Below are positions 22,407-36,058 of a stretch of DNA of 64,000 nucleotides, one piece after another. The notes under the pieces were generated by a model. It was not told the origin of the DNA, ran no database searches, and saw nothing but the letters and a program-made list of their open reading frames with translations. Made by a program: the position numbers and the translations under genes. Numbering within the stretch: position 1 is the first letter of the stretch; each line of letters begins with the position of its first letter. This DNA comes from Brachionus rotundiformis (lineage: Eukaryota; Rotifera; Eurotatoria; Ploima; Brachionidae). The DNA lies in the NCBI GenBank assembly GCA_016802295.1, contig JAESIW010000138.1:3066152-3130151 (forward strand). Reading direction: 5' to 3'.

Positions 22407-25214
22407 GCTATCATACAAATTTATTCTGTATATTTTCTGAGAATTTTTTTAAGAATGGTAAATTAAAATTAATATATTAATTATTAAAATATTATTATTT
22501 AAAAATTCATTTTTTTATTTGCTTTTAAGACTTGGAAAACAATCAAAAAAATAACATCGTAGATACAATTTATCAGTTGATTGTTGAGATTTTAATCTAA
22601 TATTTCTAATATTTTAATTCTTAATTACATGTGTTAGTTTTTTTATTATTTCTCTAGTCGATGGTTCACAATTTAGAATTTTTTGTTATCTCGAACTTAT
22701 ATTTAAAAATACCCAAGCTTTAACTCACTGTAATTTAGTCAAAATCTACCTAATTTGGTTAAATTAAGATTTTCAATTGATAATTTTAGACTTTTGTTAA
22801 AAGCTTTACATTTGAAATTCTGTGACTATTCAAATTAAGTTAGTTATTGATTCCAATTTATAATTAAACATAAAAATATACTATTGATTGATTGATTGAT
22901 TTGGATTAAGCACTTGAACAGATTTAAGAAAAAAAAACACTAATCATTATATTGATTTTTTTTTCTTTATAAAATTTCCAATTTTTAATCCTTGAAAAAA
23001 TATTTGCACTAAAAGTCTATGGACACAAATGCTAATCAAAAACCTGGCTTCTAAAGCAAACGATTCAGTGATAAAAGACTTTTCATTCAAGCTCAATCAG
23101 GGAAAAATCAAGAAAAAATTTTAATTAAATAGTCGGTATGTTTTTATTTTAATTTCAAGGGAATTACTGTTCAAGTGCATCAAATAAACTATCATTGAAA
23201 TTTTGATCTCGTTTTTAAAATAAGCATTATAGATCATGTTTAATTTAGCTAATATCAATAGGTCATTAAAATTTTCACAAAAATTTTATCATCTTTCAAA
23301 AATTTGTTTAGCTAATAATTCAAAAATAAAACTAATAAAAAATTAAATCAAATTTATTTTAGTAAATATTTTTAAAACCATAAAACTGATATAAATTGTA
23401 AATTTTTAATATGATACACTTGGGATACCTTTTGTTGAATATAAATTTCGCAATTATTTTATAATGGATAGCGTAAATTAAGTATAAAATTTCATTTTAT
23501 TGTTAATAAATATACGATCTTTGATTATTTTTATTTTTGAAAGGATTTTTAAATGAACACTAATATTTATAACGAGTATTTTTTTTATTAAGAACTTGTC
23601 ATCAAGTGAAACTAATTTCAGTCCATAGAATTTTTTTCCGCTTGATTAATTCAAGTACTAAAATCGTCTATTTAATGATTTAGAAATAATGTATGCTTAA
23701 GATTTATGTTCAATAATTAAAACAAGAAAAAGGTTCGACCCGTGAATGATAAATGATGACATTTATTATTTGAATATTATCTTTTTTATCAGTTTCTTTT
23801 TTAGTATTAATGAAATATAGTCTTTAAATTGATTATAGAGATGAGCATAGACTTTAAAAACGAAAAATATGCTTGTTTTGAATATTTTTTATTAATTTTA
23901 TTATTTAAAAGTTCAATGTGGCAAGATATTAGGCCATTTTACTTGTTTATTAAAATAAGTATTAGAATTATATTGCACAAGAGATTTAATCATTCATCAA
24001 TCAGGAGTAGTAAAAAAATTTAAATATTGTTTTTATTTTTAGCAAACTATTTTCAAAACAGATTGTAAATGTTTTTAATCCTTTCTTCCTTTGCTCCAAT
24101 TTCTTGACTGTATCTATTATGTTCATTTTTTTTTATTTAGTATTGATTTTGTATTGTGGTACGCGAAAGTTGGCCAGCTTCTAGTTTAAAATTGGATCTT
24201 CAAATTGGATATATTTTGTTAACAAAAACGTTTAGGTTTATTTGATATTGATTATTTTTTCTCAATAAAATAATCAAAATCTCAAATTAAACTGATACCT
24301 AAGTGATTTCAATTGACCATTGAATTTTGATAGTGGCTGTTTGCCAAGACATGTCTGAAATTTTAAAATATTTTTTAATTAGAAAAATTTAAATAATTAA
24401 GACATTATCCAGATAACTTATTAAGTATAATAATTAATCTGATATATTAAGTAATTAATCAGCAAGGTGATTTTTTTTTCTAATAAATAAATCAAGTTTA
24501 TTTTAAAAGATATTTTTCAATTCTAAATTATTTTTGGCCGCTAGAACAAACTTTTACTGGACATTCTATTTATTTATCTGAAAAATATCTTAGTTTCAGT
24601 CCCTACAATTAAACAAAAACAAGATTAAATTTTAAATAGGACAAAATTGGTAAAAAAAAATTACTACTAAATATAATTTTATTTTATTTAAAGATATATA
24701 ATAAAATTATTAAATAACGATCCACTTTTAACTATCCACAAGCCTCACATATTTTTTTAAATTCATTTAAGTATTGTTTTACACCAACACTGACAGAAGC
24801 AGAATTTGGTAAATTCAACTAGTTGAAAACTCTTGGTAAGATACAATAGAATAAAAACCAATGCCAATTCTTAGATTTTTTTTTTTGTGGAGAATAAATA
24901 TTGATATACTTGAGAAGTTAATCCTACCCTCTTACACAGGAGCCTTTGTCTTCGTGGTATTGTTTATAAGAAAGGATTCAATTCGACCTTAAGGGTGCTT
25001 TTCTGTATTGGACCGAACCACTAAACCTCAGGTTCACTCAAATTTCTAAAAATTGTAGACTAGTTTTCCATATTGAATCTAATTTTATTTATTTAAAAAG
25101 TAATTTAGGAAAAATTTTCGAGGGGAGTTCCGAATGGTGGCCCTCTCTTTCCAATCCTCATGATTGTAAAAAGATTAAAAAAAGTTATATCATAAATATA
25201 TTCATAAATTTATA
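22407..25214. other. AT-rich desert
   Basis: No credible gene. A short (ATTG)n microsatellite lies at about 22883-22902. GC-richer patches at 24920-25040 and 25115-25165 have no coding continuity and may be repeat remnants. Confidence 0.5.
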
Positions 25215-25465
25215 GTAGAAAATAAATATTTGTATTATATTTAGTAGTAATAGTAGTATTTTATTGCGGTTTAGTATTCTATACCAATGCCAAAAGGCGC
25301 TTAGCCTTTTATGACTTTGGTGGTCCTTATTTTGTTAGTAAAATCTCATAATCGATTTGAACTTTGAAGTTTCTAATTGTTCTGGTGTTTCCTTGGTCAA
25401 TTTATTCCATGATTCTGCAACCTTATACATCACCAGTAACCATTAGCGATATTGTCCTCTTTTGT
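25215..25465 (-). mobile_element. 3' end of a non-LTR retrotransposon, 5'-truncated
   Basis: On the minus strand, 25430-25335 encodes MYKVAESWNKLTKETPEQ and ends LETSKFKSIMRFY-stop. This is the classic C-terminus of jockey/CR1-group reverse transcriptases, V-x-x-x-W-N-x-L followed by a short S-x-F-K-x motif and a stop. Upstream the frame is broken by a TAA. Downstream lie about 100 bp of 3' UTR and a short TAC/TAT-repeat tail (25225-25262). Only the extreme 3' end survives, as expected from 5'-truncated target-primed insertion. Superfamily is inferred from the motif, not from the full reverse transcriptase. Confidence 0.6.
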
Positions 25466-25557
25466 TTATTTACATTGTTAAATTAAAATTCTGCTAAAAA
25501 CTCAAAGTGTGTTTAGGATTGAATCAAAGAGGATTTTGTACTTTATATTGTCAGTGT

Positions 25558-25590
25558 GCGAGCCTAGGAACAGAAAGTCCTAGATCTCGC
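25558..25590. repeat. Strong short hairpin
   Basis: GCGAG and CTAGGA pair with TCCTAG and CTCGC around an eight-base loop. The stem is 11 bp with a small bulge, unusually GC-rich for this desert. It lies about 100 bp beyond the retrotransposon fragment and could belong to it. Confidence 0.5.
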
Positions 25591-28500
25591 GAGCTATTAA
25601 TTTACAATTATACTTGATGGTTATAAATTTTGAGAAAAGAAAATATATCTAAGATGGAATAATTTCTAATGAGATAATCACTCGTTATTAAAAAAATAAT
25701 CATTTTTGAGTATTAATATTCCCTGAAGAAAAAAAAAACAAATGTAAATCGGTTTTTCTTGATTTATGTTCAGCTAGGCAGATTATTCTGGCTAATTTCT
25801 CAATAAGTAGCATAATTAAATATTTATCCCCAGCTTAATATGAAGCTAAATAGCCAGAGTGTCATTAGTTCAAGTGGCTAGAAAAGCACTCGTTTGAATT
25901 TATCTTTTCTAAAACGTTTAGATCATTATCTTAGTCAATTGTTAGTCTAAAATAGAGCAGCTATTTAATGAAAATTAATTCTGAATTCAAGAGGCATTTA
26001 GAGAATATATATGATGAATCAATTAGACAAATTGAAATATTGTATTTTTAAAAAATCTAAAAAACAAAAAACATGTTATTTGATTTAATCTTTATTTATG
26101 ATATTAGTTTAGTAAAATTAATATTTGATTAGATACACACAAATAGCTCGCTACGTGATTTTAATTCATTTTTCATGCTGATTTAAAAGTTATGCAATGA
26201 TTATGGTACGGTGGGTAATCCATAGATTATATTGATCGAATTTTCAAACTTGTTAAATACTTAATTAGCCGTATAGAAAAATTTCAATCAGCTAATAGAA
26301 AATTAAGAAAACGCATGAGTCTAAATAGAAAAAGTAACGAAAAAGTATAATTATTGTTTGTTTAATTACATATCGGCATCATTCTTTGAATAGTGGTCAA
26401 TTATATTCGACCTCTAATATTCCTTTTGCTTTCATTCTCACATTTAATTAGACACGATCGTTTCACCAATATAATTATAAGTGTACGTAACGTCTAATTA
26501 AAGACCGGCTTAGTTTCTTAGATTTAACAAAGCTCTTATTTTCTAAACACGGAAAGATTTATTTTTTAAGAACAAAACAGAAAAGGAGTTTCTCTAAAAG
26601 ATGATTTTAATCTTGACAGTTTTAGAGCAAGTTTGTTTAGAGTAAGGCACGAATATTGGTGTAAATGATACACGCTAGATTACTGCCCAAATCGGATTAT
26701 CTATTGTGAGAAATTGATAGTTTTAAAGCATGCTTAGCCTGTGTAAATAAGCCAGTGTAATAAGAAAAATATAAAGGAAGCAATATAGAAGTTGACTAGA
26801 ATGTTTAATTTGTAGATTAACCCTATTTATTTTTGATAGAAATGTTCAGTGATTTAATTAAATGATTTTAAAGTAAACAATCTTGAATTTTTGAGTTTTC
26901 ATTTTTTCGTTATTGACTAGATAATTGATGTTTAATGTCATATAATTAATTTGATTTTTTTAATATATATCAATAAATTTTTGGTCAATTAAAGTATTTA
27001 GTTTTAAATGGTTTTATTAAATTAATACAACTATTACACATATACTAATTCAGTTTATTAATGATTCATTGAATCTAAATTTTGGGCTAATTCTGTAACT
27101 TATGAGGCATACTAGCCTATATTTTTTTAAAATTTAATGGTTAGTAATTGTTAATATTTTTTTCTGCATATCAATAATTGATATAAATTAGCATACTTAT
27201 CTTGGTCAAATAAAGATCGAGGAACAAATAATGATACTTTCAATGTAAGGTAATTAAAATATTTTTTGGATGTCATTCGATCGAAATTCGAAGCAAGGTT
27301 AAATGTTTAATGGTAAAAAATAACCAAAATATGTTAAGGTCCTCAAGCATTTATTTAATATATAAACTTGACAAAAAGCAAACATAAATATCAATAAAAT
27401 ACAATTAATATATTTATTTAAGATTTAAATTGAATATTTTAAAGTTTAATTCTTGTTTAATAAAAATCAAATACGATTCCTTCAGGCGTCTGGTGAATAA
27501 TTAATTAAGTGATAATTATTTTTTTCATAATTTTAATTGATGCTTTCTCTTTTTAACTAGTTTGTTATTTTTGACTTTTCAGAGACAATTTATCTCTAAA
27601 AATAAAACTTATTCTTTAGCCCAAAAATTCAGTATTGGTACATGATCTCTTTATTTAATTTTAGTATAAATGGCAAAAATTTTAAAAAAATATTTACAGA
27701 TTTTTTCTAATTTACTAATATATAATTATTATTTATAAATTGTTTTTAAAATTCTTTATCTAAATTTGAGTCTATTATAACTTGGATTAGTGGATAGATG
27801 GCTCATTAAACGCCAGAGCTCTATTTTTGAATTTTACTATAGCGGTAAAAATCAAATATTTACGTATATCTATGGAGAAAAACTACCTCTTTTATTTTTT
27901 AAATTAAAGTCAAAAATATAAAAATAAATTTAAGCTAAATTTGAGTAGGTTGAATAACTTAAATTCTTAAGACAAATCTTCTTATATAATTATCTAATAG
28001 TAAGGCAAATATTTTCGGGGTTATTTTGACAAGATTGATTATTTGAATTTTTTTTAAAAGAATATATTAATGACATGTTTTTCATCTAATATTTGTTTCA
28101 TTATTTTAAAATAACTCTCATTTAAAGTTACCATCAATTTTTTCAATCAAAAATAATTTGTCCGTTGATTGATTAATAATGTAAACCGATGTAAAATTTT
28201 TAATATAAAAACTAAGTTATAAATTAAGCTGGCCATCCATTTTAGTATCAATTCATTGTTAGTATTTGTTTACGAAATATAAAGAATAACTTCCTTCAAA
28301 TAAATTGATTCAATAAATCAAGTTAATACAAATAAAAACTTTCTAATTTTTAGATTATGTCAAATTATATTTATTCTCTAAAGAAAGCTAGAAATTTGTA
28401 TTTTGTAGTTTGTATGCATTAATCAGGCTTTATTTAGAATTTTTAATCAATTATTCCAGAAATATGATAACTCATATAAACAGACTTGTATCAGCTAAAT

Positions 28501-31263
28501 TAATCTAGAAAATAACAATCTTATTTTAAGATTGTTAAACTTTTAAAAAGTCACGTGATTGATTAATTACCATGATAGGCGCTCGCAAATACATGCTACA
28601 AAAAAGATCGGCATTGCTTCTTTGGATTTTCCAAGGATTCAGATTAATTAAAAAAAAATATTTGAATGTACCACTTAGATGAAATAGATGAAAGACGGAA
28701 AGGGTAAAAATTAAAAATTTAACAAGAATTGGTTTATATTTATTTATTATTATTTACCCAAAAGCTTATTTAAATTTTTTTTTGCTGTTGAGAATAAAAC
28801 TATTTCGGTTTGTATACAAGTATAACTTTTCAACTTTGTCAAGATCACAAGCAACAGACTTGTGTATGTTTGTACATATTTTACTTGTATTCTCTTAATT
28901 TTTTACAATTGAATTAATTAGAATATGTTGGCCAGGTTTAATTAGCAAATAAACTTAAAAAAATAAAAAGTAACTTTTTTGGTTAGTTTATTTACTGTTT
29001 AAACAAATAGCAAAAAAAAACTAATTAAATTTTTGTTCCGATTCCACTATTTTCAGATTCGGACGATGCTCATGGTTTGTATTTTTTTGATATTTGTCAA
29101 TTGTTAATATTTGATTTGAATCATTGAATGTGTCCACAATATAAAATCGATTTTTAATCGAAATTTACGCTCATTCAGATCCAATCGTTCATATTTTCTC
29201 ATAGTTATAGGCACGAAAAATCAACAATTTATAAATATTCCAAAAGTCCGAAAATAATAAAAATTTCCTGTTTTTAATAACACTCGCATACAGACATAGA
29301 AAATTTTAATTTTAGATTCTTGAAAAATAAAGAAAATATTTCTTATTGGGAAGCCATTTCTGCCACAATAACAATATTCATGAAATCAGGATTTGAAAAA
29401 AAAATTTACAACTCAAAAGGTCATATAATTTACAATCGAATTGTATAACAAGTATATGTCAAGTGATTTTGTGTGATAAGATCTTGTTTGTAGATAAACA
29501 ACTCAATAGAAAAATGATCTATTGTTTATTTAATGTATAAATTTTAAAGTAAACATTAAATTAAATGAATTAATAATAGAAATAATAAAAAAAGGGGGGA
29601 AACAGATGTTATTATTTGGTTATTAAAAATTTTAAATTCAATTCATTTACAACGGAACTAAATTGTTAAGTGTAAACATTTATTTTTTAAAAGTAATAAA
29701 AATTCATTTATGACCAATGTGATCTTTTAAATTGCTATTTGGTTATGGATGGAATTTTTAAATTTAAAAGTGCAGGCTAATCATCAATGATGTCTCATTA
29801 GTCTTTTAATTTTAAGCTCATGTATTGTCGACTTATTTGTTTCTTTTTTATATTCTTTGACAAAAGAAAGATTGGTCTGGTCAAATAAACATCAGTTGAA
29901 ATTTTTGAAGCAGATTAAGATAAGGTTGTAGCACCTCATTTGATCCGTCTCAACACTAAAATTTTATTAGGTTATCAATAAATTTTTTAAAAATAAATAT
30001 ACTTTGAATTTATTTTTTGTAATAATGTTAATCTATAACAGTTTATTATGACAATTATTTTTGTACCTATAAGTTATCTTAAGATTCCAAAGCCTAGACC
30101 AGTAAGCCTACTGCCTTGCTTCCTATTTCTGATTTAAGTCAGCTCTTCCACTAAGACCGATCAATTTAGCCAAGTCATCATCAACTTTCTTAAACCTTCT
30201 TTCTCTTCATGTACTAGGTCTCTTAAGCTTTTTAGTCTATGAAAAATTTAAGTGATCGAATCTTAAAAATCATGCTCAAAAATTATTATCAAAAATTTTA
30301 AATATTTTTTCTATATTTTAAAATTTAATACAATCTTAAGCAAGCCATGTCAACTATCGCCATATATAATGTTTTATTTGGCATCTATGCATATATACAA
30401 AATAAGTTAATACTAATTGATTTTACAATTTAAAAATATCTTAAGATAGTTAATTTTTGAGTATGATAATTTAAATTTGATATTCAATTTCAGTAATTTT
30501 TAATTTATTTTAAACAAAGATAAAATATTTGTCAAAATGAGGATGATCTTTTATAGATTATATTTTTATTCAATTTTTAATTCTAATATTAAAAATGTAT
30601 TTAAGTGAATATATTTTTTCTAATATTAATAAAAACAGCAACTTGATAGCATTTAATCCATTTTATTAGTGTTGGTGTTTTTTAAAGTAATTTAAAAACT
30701 AAAAAATCAGGTATAATCACAAATGTGTTTACCTGCTAGTCGTTTAGCTATCGTCTAGCTATTCGACGACAGTGTCGATATATTTTCTGAGTCTAGCCTC
30801 GTGTGTTTATTAATTTAATATTCATTTGTCTATTTGATTTTTTGTGTTTTTGATTTAAATCAAAAAATGTTTATGCTTGTGTTTATAGTCAAAATTATGG
30901 ACATAAATCAACAAAATTAATTTAATCATGTACTATTTGCTTGATTAGTCGACTATGTTCTGAAGTCTTTGAATAAGAAAAAAAAGAAAATCAAATAAGC
31001 GATTTAAAATCGATTTAATTAGGGTTCATTAATGGAACGAAATCTTATAAAAAAACTAAAACTAAGAGTAAAATAAAATGGAATAAAATTTCATTTTTTT
31101 AATTTAGTCCATGAATACCTTTTTAAATTACAATAAAACCTAACAAGGCTATCTTATTCACTCTACTAATCCGATTTTCTACTCTCTTAGTTACCTAGTT
31201 ATATTTTCTTTACAAAAATAGAAAAGAGAAACAACAGCAATCAATCTTGTTGAAGTCGAAGGA
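25591..31263. other. AT-rich desert
   Basis: About 5.7 kb with no supported gene on either strand. One GC-richer patch, 30085-30240, has a 28-codon minus-strand frame including RFKKVDDDLAKLIGLSGRADL and could be a repeat relic. Otherwise it is homopolymer-rich A/T sequence. Confidence 0.45.
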
Positions 31264-31790
31264 GACTTGATCGATCGATTTTGAGCCGAGACGGACACAA
31301 CCCGTGGCCTGGCTTAATTAAAACCGATCTTAATTGATCGAATTATACAGCTGATGGTCAAGCATCATAAATTAATGTCCATCTAAAAATGATAAAAACG
31401 TATGGCGAAATTATTCAATCAATCGAAAACATCAACTTGCGATGCTGGCCCACCACCATCTGACTCAAAATCGATCGATTGTTTTTCCATTTCTATTTAA
31501 ACATCAAATCGCATGTTTAATTGTTTATGTTTAGTATCAATTCAGAAACAAAAAAAAAACAAAAATAATTAATAAATAAATATATGTATATATACATTAT
31601 TAGAACGCTTGGTTTAATTTAAATAATTTAAAAACTATTTTAACAATGTTTATTAGGATAAATTTGTTTTCTTTCTGTTTAAGTTGACTAGTCCATTATT
31701 ATCTATTGTTAAAGGACATGTATGCTCGCGCTTGACTGAGCAATCGTTCACCAAGCAAGACCATTCAGCACGAAACCAAGATGAAATGAT
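31264..31790. promoter_or_regulatory. GC-richer patches with a 16-bp inverted repeat upstream of the lectin gene
   Basis: ATCGATCGATTTTGAG occurs at 31270-31285, and its exact reverse complement at 31464-31479. Both lie in GC-richer blocks (31240-31330 and 31430-31485). A third GC-richer block spans 31715-31790. These blocks are 0.5-1 kb upstream of the lectin gene and contain no coding frame. A regulatory role is inference from position and base composition. Confidence 0.35.
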
Positions 31791-32265
31791 ATGAGCTAAT
31801 TAGATGATCAGTTATTTAGCATTGAGTGATTTTGCACGCGATTCCATTAATGAACAATTTAAAATTCAACCAAATGCACTTAATAAAATAATAATTGTGC
31901 ATTTAAAAACCAAATTATACGCTTTTAAATAATCATGATTGCTATCCATCGAAAATGATTATTAACGCTTAGTGAACGTTCAATCTCTTAATTGCTCAAT
32001 GTCTTTCTCTACACCTTTAAAACCGGTTTGCATAGTTTACAAAACAAAATCCTCTTTTTAGTTTAAGAGCCTTAAGTCTATTTTGTTTCTAAGCCCTTAT
32101 AGTCAATTAAAATAAATAAATTAGCAAAAAAAAACTAATAAACAAACTTTTTTATTTTAGATGATTATATCATAAATCAAAAATTTAATTTTTGCTTATT
32201 TGAAATAAAAATGATTAAAATGGAAAATTTTTTTTAAATAATATAAAAAAAAATTATTTAACAAG

Positions 32266-34689
32266 ATGTCATGGTCAGTTAATCAAATGAGAATAGCAAT
32301 TTTTTTAGCCATAGTTGGTCAAGTATACAGTTGGAATCAAGTGTCCAAGTGTACTAGCTCAAGCATCGAGCCTTACCAAGACAAAGTTTTAAATCTGGAC
32401 TGCGGAAACGATTCTATATTCATAGCTTGGTCGCACTACGGCCACAAAAACCAAACCGCAAACAAATCGTGCCAATTCGCCACCCACGACTGTACAGTAA
32501 ATGTAGAATATGTATCAAATGAATGCAATGGTTTGTCTTCATGCAAAGTCAGTCTTGATTCACAGTACTTGCATTCGTGCAAGGCCTACAGCAACTATTT
32601 GTTCATTGTCTATAAGTGTATAAAATCTACATATTCTTTCAACATATGCGACAACATAGACACTAGTTTAAACTCTGAGTTCTACCTCAAGAGTCCAAAT
32701 TATCCCTACGAATATGTGAACAACTTGGACTGCAATTGTTCTCTAAAATCTGATGAGAAAAATTACCAACTTCAAATTGAACTATTGGAATTTGATTTGG
32801 AATCATTATCTTCGTCTTTAAACTATTTAACTTCTTCTAGTCAAGTTTTTCGACCTTTTTTAGCTCAAAATCTTCCGATAACGACCACTTCAAGCTGTTC
32901 ACGCGATCACTTGACCATTAACTCGGGCACACAATTGTGTGGCTCTGTGAAACCATTTACCTCTCTTTTCAGCGACCGGTCATCCGACATGACCACAATT
33001 CGCCTAAAAAGTGATGACGCGTTGACTCGTCGCGGCATCTGGATCAAGATAAGCTCTCAAAACGAGATAACAAAATGTCCAGCTAACTTCATCCGAATAA
33101 ATAACATTTGTGTTAAAATTTTTACCCAATTACTTACATGGTACGAAGCTAACTCATTTTGTTCCAATTTAGGCTATTCGTTAGCAGTGATTGACTCGTT
33201 TGAGACAGATAAACAAGTGAATTTGGCATTGTTTGGCTCGAATGAGACATTGGATCCTCTGGTGCTCGACAAGAGTGCAATGAGTAAAAATTTTAACAAT
33301 TTTTGGGTTGGCATGCGTCAATTGAATGAGACAAACTGGTTTGATTTTGCCAATAAACCACTAGAGTTTGGTCAAGATGAAAAAAATTGGTGGCCTTGGT
33401 TAGTTACAGACACTTCGACATTTTCATACGGATCTTGTATTGCCAAAAAAAAGGATTTATTTTACCTACAAGACTGCTACAAGCGCATGCCTTTTGCTTG
33501 TCAATATAAGCCAAGCGCTGTGCCACACGCAAATCCAAACATGCACTTAAAATGCGGAAAGTTTAAGTTCAACAATGACTATGGCAAACAAAATCAAGTC
33601 ACAAATTCTACCACTACCAAAAAATACTCAACTAATACCATTAATTATGAAAGTGGAACCTTGAAGACGTCTACCTTTTTGAACAAACCAATTGTTCTAC
33701 ACTCAAATATTGATGATGATTTTAAAACAGATCAGCAAAAAACCAATTTATCCAACAATAACAGTCTTTTGGCCAGTTTAATTTTGGCATTTTTATTTCT
33801 TTTAATTTTAATAAATGCTTTTGTTGTTATGTTTATTTTAAGGTAACAATTAAAGACTAATTTTGTTTAAATTTTATTAATTTTTTTGTTTAATTTAAGA
33901 AAAAGAAATGTGCTGATAAAAGAAAATCAAAATATAAAAATTGAAAAAGACGGCAAACTAAGCCATGACACAATAAATAGCAATGGTTCAAGCCAAAATG
34001 TTGATTACTCAAATTTCATGGATTTTAACACCACTGGTGCAACTGTATCCAATACAGCATCGTCCCACTTGTCCTACAACTGCTTGGCAAATTTGAATTT
34101 AAATTTGATCAAACAAAATGAGCCATGTTCCAGTGTTTACAATATTCTATCAAATTCTAGCCAAGTGTCTAAACCGAATAGCTCGTTTGTGAAGACTTGG
34201 AATCCTCAAAGACAAAGTTTGTTCATAAATCACGATGGAACACTTTCAGCATCTAACTTGCGCAGTTCAATTCCGAGTAACCAACCGAATTTTGGAATAC
34301 CCGGAATGAATCGGTTTACAACCATGAATCCAAACTTTGCCAAGAGTTTTAATAGTGACAATTTAGGTCATGTATATGAGACTATATCCGAATCATCAGC
34401 TAACAAAAATTGTATTAATAATTTGAATGATTATGGTGAATATGACCAAGAGTTTGGTAATAATACAAGTGAATTTTTGCTAGCTACGCACAGGTCAGCT
34501 TTTTATAAATACAAACCATTTCAACAGTTGCCAAAACACCAAGATCCGGTCGTGTTCGATGTAAATAGACACGAATCAAAATTTGAAAATTTAAATCAAT
34601 TAAACTCACTCAATTATAATCAAAAAACATTAGCAAATCGGACTGATTTAATGCCTAACCAGTGTCATAGTATTGGCGCGATAGTCTAA
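32266..34689 (+). CDS. Type I membrane lectin: SUEL + CUB + C-type lectin domains
   Basis: Two exons, 32266-33842 and 33900-34689 (57-bp intron), encode 788 residues. The signal peptide is at ~1-22; a second Met at residue 8 could also start it. A SUEL/rhamnose-type lectin domain covers ~29-118 (VLNLDCGNDSIFIAWSHYG, C-x-G-L-S-S-C, final YKC). A CUB domain follows at ~128-263 (SPNYPYEY, then RDHLTINSG and LCG). A C-type lectin domain covers ~271-413, starting CPANFIRINNICV and ending DCYKRMPFACQY. It lacks clear EPN/QPD and WND sugar-binding motifs, so calcium-dependent sugar binding is doubtful. The transmembrane helix is ~500-525. The cytoplasmic tail of about 263 residues is Asn/Ser-rich with no known domain. 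The intron falls directly after the membrane helix. A cell-surface glycan- or matrix-binding receptor is likely. Confidence 0.93.
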
Positions 34690-36058
34690 TCAATGACTTG
34701 AGCCTTTTTTTTGTATTCGAAGTATTAATGATATATATAAATATATTAATTTGTAATTTTTGCATTATTATTTATTTGATTTTAGAATAAACTTAATTTT
34801 TAAAACAAAGTTTCCTTTACCGGAATTTATTTATAAATTTGAATATTTTTTTTCTGCTTGATATTAACCTTTCTTAAATTGCCTTTTTCTGCTAATTATA
34901 CTTTATAATAAAATCAAATCAACCAATATTTATAGATCAATTTAATTTTTTAAATTATCTGAGGCATAAGGAACTATTGTTGTAGAATAAATTTTTCAAT
35001 GAAAATAAATTAATCTTGATAAAGTTAGATAGCTTTATTCGAATTCATAATATAATCTTTTGATATGTAATCATATTTTTTAATTTTATCAATTTTAAAC
35101 CGATAAAAATTATTTCTATTTATTTAGTTTTCTTTTCAGAAAATATATATTTAGGTTAAGATAAATATAATGAATCATATATAGTCATAAAATGCCCTTT
35201 TGAATCATTAAATTATAAAATAAATTTAAATTGTTTGATAAGTGTTTTTTTAAAAGCAAAATCTTAAATAATTTTTAGGGAGCACCTAGCAAATAATTTC
35301 TCAAATTCAACTTTTTAAAAAATTCATATTTTATTTAATACAAAACTGTTGAATCTAATTTTCTGTTAAAATGAAAACTGTTAAAATGATGGTATTTCTG
35401 TTAGTTTTATAGATGCTTAAAAGCCACAAAATCTAATAAATCCATATAAATTATAAATTTTATTTGATTATAAACAGGTCAAAATAATCGAATCAAGCTA
35501 TTTCTTCACTTATTTTAATTGTTTTTGATAAATGATAAATGAATAAACAATTTAAATGATTTTTATCAGTTAATTCAACAACAACTGATTCTTAAATATA
35601 ATTTAATTTAAATCTGTATTAGGGATAAAATTCAACAAAAAATTTAACATCTGGAACTATAAATTCATAACTGAGTGATAATAGAAGCAAGTTTTATCTT
35701 ATTTTTTTTTTGATATCTCTAATCTGGACACCAATTAAAAAAAAAGGCTTTTTTAAAACTTTTATTAAAAAAATTACCATAACTTTAATTATAAAATTTA
35801 ATAGTTATTGAGTCTAACAAAAATTAAATAACTACTGTGAATATAAGTTCTGTTTAAAAATTTGATTTTTATTTGTGGATTTATAGGAAAAAACATTGTA
35901 CGTAATGTCGTTCTAAAATCTAAAAAAATTTAATAAAAAAAATTATAATTTTAATAGTCACTTTGCGTTATGACTTAGAAATTTTAACTGATTCTTATGT
36001 CAAAATTTCTAAACCATTTAAAAGAATATATAATATAATATTTACTTAAAGGAAAAAT
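34690..36058. other. 3' flanks of two convergent genes
   Basis: A/T-rich sequence between the lectin gene and the minus-strand ankyrin gene. No feature recognised. Confidence 0.5.

Noticed and set aside
22883..22902. Possible CRISPR-like or satellite repeat
   Set aside because: Just a short (ATTG)n microsatellite with no spacers or array.
30085..30240. C/D snoRNA on the minus strand (GATGATGA ... CTGA)
   Set aside because: The terminal stem is offset by seven bases on one side only and no guide match was seen, so it does not meet the standard of the DDX3 units.
31717..31740. Shared motif TGCTCGC...TGACTGA with 61399-61411
   Set aside because: The match is short and gapped, with no structure or further similarity; probably chance.
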